Origin: Negativicutes bacterium
Lineage (GTDB): Bacteria > Bacillota > Negativicutes > JAGOZY01
Assembly (NCBI GenBank): GCA_018058445.1
Contig: JAGOZY010000068.1
Span: forward strand, 1-6,434
Reading direction: 5' to 3'
DNA: 6,434 nucleotides
In this document: positions 1 to 6,434 of the stretch, piece after piece
Position numbering within the stretch: the first letter of the stretch is position 1
Layout: every line of letters starts with the position of its first letter
Made by a program: the position numbers and the translations under genes
The notes under the pieces: model-generated
What the model was told of the DNA's origin: nothing
The model's input: the letters and a program-made list of their open reading frames with translations, nothing else
Database searches by the model: none

Positions 1-2
1 GT

Positions 3-1306
<1,304 letters not shown>

Positions 1307-1332
1307 ATAAAATAATTGGTTCAACGAAATGT

Positions 1333-1361
1333 AGTATATCGAAAAATCAGTGATTCGTCAA
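1333..1361 (-). promoter_or_regulatory. SigmaA-type promoter for tRNA-Ala
   Basis: On the - strand a TTGACG -35 box (1361-1356) and a TATACT -10 box (1338-1333) are separated by exactly 17 bases, close to the bacterial housekeeping consensus. Transcription would start near 1326, giving a leader of about 20 bases before the tRNA at 1306. Its place between rsfS and the tRNA fits independent transcription of the tRNA. The spacer includes the short inverted repeat AATCA-C-TGATT, which may be chance. Confidence 0.75.
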
Positions 1362-1371
1362 GGATTCTTCT

Positions 1372-1722
1372 TTAATCTTCAAAAAAATGAACAGGCGCAT
1401 CGGCCCACAATTTTTCTAAATTGTAGAATTCACGATCTTCTTCGTGGAAAATTTGAACGATGACATCGCCGTAGTCAACGAGAATCCAATGGGCCCCCCG
1501 CTGGCCTTCGACACGGATCGGGACAATTCCCTGCTCTTTTAGTTTAAGCTCGACTCCATCGGCGATCGCTTTTACTTGCACTGCTGATCCACCGCTACAG
1601 ATAACAAAAAAATCGGTTACTGGAAGTAAATTACCTACCTCCAATATTAAAATATCTTTTGCTTTTTTATCGCTTGCTGCTTTGGCAATTAGTTGGGCTC
1701 TTTGTAAAGAATCTGAATTCAT
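1372..1722 (-). CDS. rsfS: Ribosomal silencing factor RsfS
   Basis: RsfS binds protein uL14 (L14) on the 50S subunit and blocks joining to the 30S subunit, lowering translation when nutrients are short; it is cytosolic. The 116-residue product has the usual family length. It shows the hallmark C-terminal block (HWILVDYGDVIVQIF, then EDREFYNLEKLW) and the N-terminal DILILEV and VTDFFVICSG segments of the RsfS/YbeB/Iojap domain, which fills almost the whole protein. The ATG at 1722 follows a clear GAGGAG ribosome binding site at 1730-1735 with 7 bases of spacing, and that site overlaps the end of the LCP gene, suggesting translational coupling. It is the last protein gene of the - strand run; no hairpin terminator is visible before the tRNA promoter. 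Confidence 0.96.
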   Translation of the reverse strand: MNSDSLQRAQLIAKAASDKKAKDILILEVGNLLPVTDFFVICSGGSAVQVKAIADGVELKLKEQGIVPIRVEGQRGAHWILVDYGDVIVQIFHEEDREFYNLEKLWADAPVHFFED

Positions 1723-1735
1723 TTTATCTCTCCTC

Positions 1736-2707
1736 TCATGGATTTACTGTCTGGGCTGGAAAAAGTTCTTTCATCTGATTGCCAAGTTGAGCACTATCAG
1801 GGATCCAAAACAATCCGCTGAATCGCCCTGGCAAGATGCCTGTATAGTTATTTTCAGTACCTTTGGTGTGCCAGATTATTTTCACGAATTCGCGGGCACT
1901 TAAATCAGTTTCTACACGTCCGATCATCGATGAGACAATCCACGGATAGTGAGGAATTTCTCGCCAACTTCCAAGCTGCTCATTTAAGTTCTTTAAAAAT
2001 CGTTGTTGCCGTTGGGCGCGTCCTGCATCACCAAGCTCATCGGATCGATAGCGAATAAAATGCACCGCCTGCTCACCGCTTAGTTTGTGGGTTCCTTTTT
2101 TTAAGTTGATTTCAAGAGGCGGATCAGCAAGAGGATCTTTATAGTACATATCCTGCTCCACATAAATTTCTACCCCACCGATCGCATCAATAACTGCAGG
2201 TAAAGCCTCTGCTTTAAGGACAAGGTAATGTTGAATCGGAATTTGTAATAACCGCTCTACGGTTTGAACAAGTTGCCTTTTTCCGCCATATTGATAGGCA
2301 TTTGCAAGCTTATCAATGCCTTTTCGCCCCGGGATTTCTACCTGAGTATCTCTCGGCAAAAGAATATACCGAACCTTGCCCTCGACTTTATCAAGGCTCA
2401 TCACCATGATTGAGTCTGCTTCATAAAAAGCCGCGGAATTTTTTGTTTCCCCATTATGAAGACCCATGATCAATATATTCATATAACGATCTTGAAATTC
2501 TACTGAGGGAAGACGCTGAGTGTCAGCTACAGGTAGTGGCGGCCCCCACGGAGTCGAATAAGCTTCAATGGTGCGCCATCCGCCATAACAGAGTCCTAGA
2601 AGAACGGCAAAAAGCAGCAGAAAAACAACAATTGCTTTTCCTTTTTTGACTCGCCGACGCTCGTAACGTTCGCGCAAGTTCGATTCGTTTTGCTCATTGT
2701 CAGCCAA
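1736..2707 (-). CDS. LCP (LytR-CpsA-Psr) family glycopolymer ligase
   Basis: LCP proteins sit in the cytoplasmic membrane with an outer catalytic domain and transfer polymers from polyprenyl-phosphate carriers to peptidoglycan. The 323-residue product has a short basic cytosolic tail, one membrane helix at about residues 24-44, and the LCP domain from about 75 to 245. Visible family motifs are the ADS segment at 97-99, LLPRDT at 116-121, DKLANAYQYGG at 132-142, LSGEQAVHFIRYR at 209-221 and GDAGR..RQQ at 226-235, so the PRD arginine and the later arginines that bind pyrophosphate are present. The early GxDxR motif reads GLHNG, lacking the usual Asp and Arg. The start is TTG at 2707, six bases after the yqeK stop and in the same frame; a TAG just upstream rules out a longer start. 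An AGGCGG at 2717-2722 is a weak ribosome binding site. The sugar polymer handled is unknown. Confidence 0.9.
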   Translation of the reverse strand: MADNEQNESNLRERYERRRVKKGKAIVVFLLLFAVLLGLCYGGWRTIEAYSTPWGPPLPVADTQRLPSVEFQDRYMNILIMGLHNGETKNSAAFYEADSIMVMSLDKVEGKVRYILLPRDTQVEIPGRKGIDKLANAYQYGGKRQLVQTVERLLQIPIQHYLVLKAEALPAVIDAIGGVEIYVEQDMYYKDPLADPPLEINLKKGTHKLSGEQAVHFIRYRSDELGDAGRAQRQQRFLKNLNEQLGSWREIPHYPWIVSSMIGRVETDLSAREFVKIIWHTKGTENNYTGILPGRFSGLFWIPDSAQLGNQMKELFPAQTVNP

Positions 2708-2713
2708 GCCAGT

Positions 2714-3292
2714 CTACCGCCTTTCTGCTATACTCTTTGCTAATTCTTCCCGCCCAATGAGAGTTACCGGATGAATCCAACATTGATGGTCTTTTAAATA
2801 TCCAATCGTATTGTCATAGGCCGCAAGTAAAGCCTGATCCAGATCTTGGTAGGCAAGCTTACGGATCTTCTCAACGCCCCGATAATCACGGCCAGGCTCA
2901 ATCGCATCGGCAAGATAAAGTATGCACCCTAAAGGGCTCATATTCGTTCCGCCAATCGTATGTTGCACAATAGCCTCTAATATTTCCGGATCATCAATGC
3001 CGAAGTCTTCCCGAGTAACAATAGCACTTACCGAAGCGTGTAGCAAGGCACTCGTCTTTTCTTCTTCCGGTAAAAGATCAATTCCTTCATATTTTAGTAG
3101 TTCTACCTGCATCGCAAGAGGCATTTCTCGGGCAACATCATGCAGCAGTCCTGCTAAATAAGCTTGATCTGGGTCGCAGCCCCATTTGAGTGCTAATTCA
3201 GCAGCTGTTTTTGCGACCTGTTTGCTATGCTCAAATCTTTTAGAAGAAAGCCTTTGTGAGACCTCTTCTTCTATTCTATCAAAATTTTTCAT
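2714..3292 (-). CDS. yqeK: YqeK, HD-domain diadenosine tetraphosphate hydrolase
   Basis: YqeK proteins are cytosolic metal-dependent HD hydrolases; family members split Ap4A symmetrically to two ADP. From the ATG at 3292 the product has 192 residues, typical for the family. Metal-ligand candidates are visible in order: His22 (RFEHS), His51-Asp52 (LLHDVARE), His85 (LLHAS), His111 (VQHTIG) and Asp129 (YLADAIEPGRDY), spanning the HD domain at about 17-135. I prefer the ATG at 3292 because GGAG at 3299-3302 lies 6 bases before it; a TTG four codons upstream (3304) is possible but would place this GGAG inside the gene. It follows nadD by 14 bases. The nadD-yqeK pairing is conserved in Bacillota and links NAD synthesis to clearance of adenylated dinucleotides, though that functional link is inference. 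Confidence 0.93.
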   Translation of the reverse strand: MKNFDRIEEEVSQRLSSKRFEHSKQVAKTAAELALKWGCDPDQAYLAGLLHDVAREMPLAMQVELLKYEGIDLLPEEEKTSALLHASVSAIVTREDFGIDDPEILEAIVQHTIGGTNMSPLGCILYLADAIEPGRDYRGVEKIRKLAYQDLDQALLAAYDNTIGYLKDHQCWIHPVTLIGREELAKSIAERR

Positions 3293-3298
3293 ATTGAT

Positions 3299-3302
3299 CT
3301 CC
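3299..3302 (-). promoter_or_regulatory. Ribosome binding site deciding the yqeK start
   Basis: The - strand reads GGAG followed by ATCAAT and then ATG at 3292, an ideal 6-base spacing. This favours the ATG over the TTG at 3304, whose second codon is formed by part of this same site. Confidence 0.7.
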
Positions 3303-3306
3303 AATT

Positions 3307-3918
3307 TTAATCTTGATAAAGTTTTTCCTTGATGATATAAGCTGCGACTTCCTCTGGTACGATATAGCGGATCGATTGCTTTTGCTGGACTCGACGCCGA
3401 ATTGCGGTCGCCGAAATCGCAAGCTCAAAAGTTGCTAACTGATGAATTTTTCCCTCTGCGATCTCGCCAAAATAATCTCGCGCCTTTTCAAGTGCGCCAT
3501 TGTCCACGCCAGGGCGAATTGCGCCAATAAATTGGCAAAGTTTGAAGCACTCCCGCGCATCATGCCAAGTCGGCAGATCGGCAATTGCATCCGCGCCTAA
3601 AATGAAAAATATCTCCGTATCCTCACCAAATTGACTTTTTAGCTCCGCTAAAGTCTCAGATGTATAAGAAGGGCCGGATCGATCAATCTCAATGGAGGAT
3701 ACATGAAAGTGCGGATTTGCAGCAGTCGCAAGTAAAGTCATCGCAAATCGGTGCTTCGCTTCTGTAATGGCCCACTTCGGCTTATGAACCGGCTCACAGG
3801 CTGGAATGAAAATTACCTTTTCAAGTTGAAATTCAATAAATGCTGCCTCTGCAATAGCTAGGTGGCCTAAGTGGATCGGATCAAACGTTCCACCCATGAC
3901 TCCAACGCGCTGTTTCAT
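3307..3918 (-). CDS. nadD: Nicotinate-nucleotide adenylyltransferase NadD
   Basis: NadD joins ATP and nicotinate mononucleotide to give deamido-NAD and pyrophosphate, an essential cytosolic step of both de novo and salvage NAD synthesis. The 203-residue product is a full-length nucleotidyltransferase. It has the ATP-binding GGTFDPIHLGH motif at 9-19 with both histidines, SYTSETL at 84-90, the FILGAD strand at 105-110 followed by LPTWHD at 115-120 typical of NadD, and ISATAIRRR at 168-176, the ISxTxIR phosphate-binding signature. The ATG at 3918 is preceded by GGAAGG about 10 bases upstream. It starts 18 bases after the small membrane protein gene and ends 14 bases before yqeK, so it is probably co-transcribed with both. 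Nothing in the sequence suggests loss of function. Confidence 0.96.
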   Translation of the reverse strand: MKQRVGVMGGTFDPIHLGHLAIAEAAFIEFQLEKVIFIPACEPVHKPKWAITEAKHRFAMTLLATAANPHFHVSSIEIDRSGPSYTSETLAELKSQFGEDTEIFFILGADAIADLPTWHDARECFKLCQFIGAIRPGVDNGALEKARDYFGEIAEGKIHQLATFELAISATAIRRRVQQKQSIRYIVPEEVAAYIIKEKLYQD

Positions 3919-3936
3919 TTTATCTTCGCCTTCCTT

Positions 3937-4092
3937 TTACATCAATCCCAGCTTATAAGCTCCCCAAACTACGATTCCCGTAAAAACAAGAAAAACCAAC
4001 AAAAATCCGCCATAATCTAAAAGATCCCAATAGCCTTTCGGACTTTTAAGATAGCGCCAATACGCGCCAAAAAATTCTTTAACTCTATTCAT
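3937..4092 (-). CDS. Small single-helix membrane protein, 51 residues, unrecognised
   Basis: I do not recognise this family. The ATG at 4092 opens a 51-codon frame ending in TAA at 3937. The first 28 residues are polar and aromatic (MNRVKEFFGAYWRYLKSPKG, then YWDLLDYG), followed by one hydrophobic helix at about 29-45 (GFLLVFLVFTGIVVWGAY) and the short tail KLGLM. Basic residues before the helix suggest the N-terminus stays in the cytosol, though the tail is also basic. The start overlaps the last 8 bases of the permease gene (TATGAATAG), a classic coupling arrangement with no separate ribosome binding site visible. The gene fills the otherwise empty space before nadD, 18 bases downstream. 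Two readings fit: an accessory subunit of the exporter, or a membrane protein of the nadD cluster. The tight packing, amphipathic design and lack of in-frame stops make a real gene likely, but without homology this remains inference. Confidence 0.72.
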   Translation of the reverse strand: MNRVKEFFGAYWRYLKSPKGYWDLLDYGGFLLVFLVFTGIVVWGAYKLGLM

Positions 4093-5302
4093 AGCGAAGC
4101 GCATCAATCGGATTTAATTTCGCAGCTTTTTGCGCTGGGTAGAGACCAAAGAACAACCCGACTAACACAGAGAAAGTAAATGATAATAAAGCAGGCCAGA
4201 CGGAGTAAGTAATCGTTAGTGAAAACGCCTTACCAATTCCAAAAGCAATTCCGAGGCCTACTAAAATTCCAACGAATCCACCAGTGATACCAATTGTTAT
4301 CGACTCAATCAAAAATTGATTGCGGATATCATTATAGCGCGCACCGAGTGCTTTTCGAATTCCAATCTCACGCGTTCGCTCAGTCACGGACACGAGCATG
4401 ATATTCATAATTCCGATTCCACCAACAAGTAACGAAATCGCAGCAACCGAACCCAGAAGTAAAGTGATCGATTGGGTCGCTGTTGAAGCTACTTCCATGA
4501 CCGACGCTAAGGACATGATCGAAAAATCATCTTTCTTGGTGCCGGAAATTTTGTGACGTCGCCGCAAAACTTCGGCCATTTCATCCATCACCGGATTAAT
4601 CTGATCCTCGCTCACTGCCTGAACAGCAATACCACTCAGATAGGTTACTTTACGTAGTCGCTCTTGCGCCGTCGTCAAAGGTACGATGATCAGATCGTCT
4701 TGATCTTGGCCGTTCATCGATTGCCCTTTACTTTCTAAAAGTCCAATGACTTTAAAAGGAGCATTTTGGATTCGGATATCCTGACCCACCGGTGAGACTC
4801 CTTCGCCAAACAAATTCTTCGCAACCGTAGGCCCGATAACCGCCACTCGATTACGAGTATCCACATCTTTTTGCGTTACAAAAACGCCCTCTGCAAGCTC
4901 ATAGTTTCGGACAGTACTATATTCTGGCGTCGCGCCAGTAATGCCGGTAATCCAGTTTTGATTCCCCGCAATAACTTGACCTGAGATCGCAAAGAATGGA
5001 GCAACCGCAGCGGCGCCTTCGACTTCTTTTGCTATCGCCTGAGCGTCTTTAAGAACTAAGGATTGCCCGCTTCCGGGCTCAGGTCTAGAGCCAGGAGTTT
5101 GCCTCGCACCAGGCTGAATAATGATTAGATTGCTTCCAAGTCCGGCGATTTGATTTTGTACTTCATCACGTACACCCAGGCCTACTGATACCATAGCAAT
5201 AACTGCACCAACACCGATGATAATGCCAAGCATCGTTAAAAGAGATCGCATTTTATTGGCTTTTAAGCTGGAGAGAGCCATAATAAAGCTTTCCAAGAAC
5301 AT
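4085..5302 (-). CDS. MacB/FtsX-type ABC transporter permease
   Basis: This is the membrane subunit of a MacB-class (mechanotransmission) ABC exporter. The 405 residues show one N-terminal membrane helix (about 19-43, with the typical LTMLGIIIGVGAVIAM), a large extracytoplasmic core domain (about 44-275) and an FtsX domain with three helices near 280-304, 332-357 and 368-389. ERTREIGIRKALGA at 308-321, between helices, is the conserved segment that contacts the ATPase, and the C-terminal NPIDALRYE is typical. No ATPase domain is fused, unlike Escherichia coli MacB, so it is arranged like Bacillus YknZ. Its ATG at 5302 overlaps the ATPase stop by one base (TAATG) and has a strong GGAAGGAG site at 5311-5318. 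The core domain has a Pro/Gly-rich loop at 64-79. Substrate (drug, peptide, lipid) cannot be told. Confidence 0.93.
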   Translation of the reverse strand: MFLESFIMALSSLKANKMRSLLTMLGIIIGVGAVIAMVSVGLGVRDEVQNQIAGLGSNLIIIQPGARQTPGSRPEPGSGQSLVLKDAQAIAKEVEGAAAVAPFFAISGQVIAGNQNWITGITGATPEYSTVRNYELAEGVFVTQKDVDTRNRVAVIGPTVAKNLFGEGVSPVGQDIRIQNAPFKVIGLLESKGQSMNGQDQDDLIIVPLTTAQERLRKVTYLSGIAVQAVSEDQINPVMDEMAEVLRRRHKISGTKKDDFSIMSLASVMEVASTATQSITLLLGSVAAISLLVGGIGIMNIMLVSVTERTREIGIRKALGARYNDIRNQFLIESITIGITGGFVGILVGLGIAFGIGKAFSLTITYSVWPALLSFTFSVLVGLFFGLYPAQKAAKLNPIDALRYE

Positions 5303-5991
5303 TATACTTTCTCCTTCCGCCGATTCTCAACAATCTCACCATCCCGAACAACAATAATCCGTTCAGCAAATTCCGCAATTTCCGGCTCATGAGTGACAAG
5401 AACAATCGTTCGCCCTTGTTTGTGAAGTTCTTTGAAAATATCCATGATCTCTTCACCTGAGCGAGTATCTAAATTTCCAGTCGGCTCATCCGCAAGGACA
5501 ATCGTCGGATCGTTGACTAAAGCCCTAGCGATCGCAACCCTTTGCCGTTGTCCGCCCGAAAGCTCATTAGGTCTGTGATCGAGTCGGTCACCAAGCCCAA
5601 CTCGCTCTAAGGCATGAGCTGCTTTTTTCATCCGTTCTTCCCGAGATATCCCAGCATAGATAAGAGGAAGCGCGACATTATTGAGTGCATCCATGCGGGG
5701 CAATAAATTAAAGTTTTGAAAAACAAAACCAATTTTTTTATTCCGTTCAGTCGCTAATTGGTCATCACTTAGACTGTCAACTTCCGCCCCGTCCAGTAAA
5801 TATTTACCAGAAGTCGGACGGTCTAAGCAACCTAGTATATTCATCAATGTTGATTTTCCTGATCCGGAAGGCCCCATAATGGAGATCCACTCACCTTTTT
5901 CAATCACTGCAGAAATATCCGTTAAGGCATGAACTGTATTATCACCCATCACATAGCTTTTTGTAATATGGACCATTTCAAGCGCATTCAT
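5302..5991 (-). CDS. ABC transporter ATP-binding protein, MacB/LolD class
   Basis: This is the cytosolic ATPase that drives the adjacent permease. From the ATG at 5991 it has 229 residues, the usual length for LolD/YknY-type subunits. All motifs are intact: Walker A GPSGSGKS at 40-47, Q-loop Gln92 in [11 protein letters not shown], signature LSGGQ at 144-148, Walker B IVLADEP at 164-170 with the catalytic Glu169, D-loop NLDT at 173-176 and switch His201 (VTHEPE). GCLDRPTSG after Walker A is characteristic of this exporter class. I prefer the ATG at 5991 over the GTG at 6003 because GAGG at 5998-6001 sits 6 bases before it and the GTG has no site of its own. The adaptor gene stops 8 bases upstream, so the three exporter genes form one operon. 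Confidence 0.95.
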   Translation of the reverse strand: MNALEMVHITKSYVMGDNTVHALTDISAVIEKGEWISIMGPSGSGKSTLMNILGCLDRPTSGKYLLDGAEVDSLSDDQLATERNKKIGFVFQNFNLLPRMDALNNVALPLIYAGISREERMKKAAHALERVGLGDRLDHRPNELSGGQRQRVAIARALVNDPTIVLADEPTGNLDTRSGEEIMDIFKELHKQGRTIVLVTHEPEIAEFAERIIVVRDGEIVENRRKEKV

Positions 5992-5997
5992 AATCAA

Positions 5998-6001
5998 CCT
6001 C
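5998..6001 (-). promoter_or_regulatory. Ribosome binding site deciding the ATPase start
   Basis: GAGG on the - strand overlaps the TGA stop of the adaptor gene (6002-6000) and lies 6 bases before the ATG at 5991. This supports that ATG rather than the GTG at 6003 and suggests translational coupling between adaptor and ATPase. Confidence 0.65.
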
Positions 6002-6434
6002 ACATTCTAGGTACGCGAAGATTTGCAGCGCCTTGCTTTGTAACTGAAGGTGAAAGCACTTTTTCTCCTTCTTGTAAACCAGTTAAAATTTCAGTATATT
6101 CATCTGTTACTAAGCCAATAGTTACTTCCCTAGCCTCTGATTTATCATCACCCACGAGTATATGTACAATTTTCTTCTTACCTTGCTCCTGGACGTAACG
6201 AGCTGGTACCGAAACCACATTTTCACGACTGTTTGTTTCAATCGTCACTCGCGCAGTCATTCCAGGCAATAAACCGGATGGTTTATCCACATGTATAGTG
6301 ACTTTATAATAAATAACGTTATTACTTGTTGTGGAAGCTTTTGAGATTCGAATAACCTTTCCAGTGAACGTTTTTTCCGGAAAGGTATCCACTTGAAAAG
6401 TCGAGTACATTCCATCACGGATCTGTCCGATATC
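6000..6434 (-). CDS. Periplasmic/membrane-fusion adaptor (HlyD/MacA type), N-terminus outside window
   Basis: This is the C-terminal 144 residues of an adaptor that pairs with a MacB-type permease; in diderm bacteria it bridges to an outer-membrane channel, while in monoderms YknX-like proteins act without one. The frame is open to the window edge and begins DIGQIRDG, so the ATG at 6410 is an internal methionine. The part seen covers the end of the beta-barrel domain (FPEKTFTGKVIRISKAS, then YYKVTIHVD and GLLPGMTARVTIET) and the membrane-proximal domain (VPARYVQEQGKKKIVHIL to GLQEGEKVLSP). The signal anchor, lipoyl halves and hairpin lie upstream, outside the window. It is the first visible gene of the - strand run, 8 bases before the ATPase. 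Whether an outer-membrane TolC-like gene lies further upstream cannot be seen. Confidence 0.92.
   Translation of the reverse strand, partial: DIGQIRDGMYSTFQVDTFPEKTFTGKVIRISKASTTSNNVIYYKVTIHVDKPSGLLPGMTARVTIETNSRENVVSVPARYVQEQGKKKIVHILVGDDKSEAREVTIGLVTDEYTEILTGLQEGEKVLSPSVTKQGAANLRVPRM

Noticed and set aside
1340..1356. Inverted repeat AATCA-C-TGATT followed by Ts, as a terminator after rsfS
   Set aside because: The loop would be a single base and the stem only five A/T-rich pairs; it lies inside the spacer of a good promoter, so a terminator is unlikely. An operator role is not supported either.
1682..1903. 73-codon frame on the + strand across the rsfS/LCP junction
   Set aside because: It is antisense to two well-supported genes and its product resembles nothing known.
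2922..3161. 79-codon frame on the + strand inside yqeK
   Set aside because: It is antisense to the conserved HD domain and has a low-complexity Ser-rich product typical of shadow frames.
6408..6410. ATG as the start of the adaptor gene
   Set aside because: The frame continues to the window edge with DIGQIRDG, which fits the adaptor beta-barrel; a protein starting here would lack most of the family fold.

Overview
The window looks like a piece of Bacillota (Firmicutes) chromosome of moderate GC. The grounds are strong GGAG-type ribosome binding sites, several tightly packed or overlapping genes, and the housekeeping order nadD - yqeK - LCP protein - rsfS, which I recall from Clostridia and Negativicutes. 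I cannot fix the class. A tripartite-type exporter adaptor next door would suit a diderm such as a Negativicute, but monoderm Bacillota also carry YknXYZ-like systems. This placement is inference, without any database search.

Layout, left to right. Positions 1-1230 are the end of an integrated element. They hold the 3' part of a large serine recombinase (+ strand) whose catalytic N-terminus lies outside the window. The recombinase runs directly into the 3' end of an intact tRNA-Ala(GGC) gene on the - strand (1231-1306). Its last 12 residues and its stop codon are read from tRNA sequence, so the tRNA gene is very probably the integration site. A good sigma70/sigmaA-type promoter for the tRNA lies at 1333-1361.

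From 1372 to the end all protein genes are on the - strand and appear to form one run. In transcription order (right to left) they are: an HlyD/MacA-type membrane-fusion adaptor (cut by the window edge), a MacB/LolD-class ABC ATPase, a MacB/FtsX-type permease, an unrecognised 51-residue single-helix membrane protein, nadD (NAD biosynthesis), yqeK (HD-domain dinucleotide hydrolase), an LCP-family cell-wall glycopolymer ligase, and rsfS (ribosome silencing factor). Gaps are 18 bases or less, or the genes overlap, so an exporter appears to be co-transcribed with a growth-related housekeeping cluster. The tRNA follows rsfS with its own promoter.

I find no clearly new multi-gene system, CRISPR array, rRNA or riboswitch, and no gene-free stretch longer than about 100 bases. 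The points most worth a second look are the recombinase tail borrowed from the host tRNA, the small membrane protein between the exporter and nadD, the in-frame yqeK/LCP junction, and the altered active-site motif of the LCP protein.
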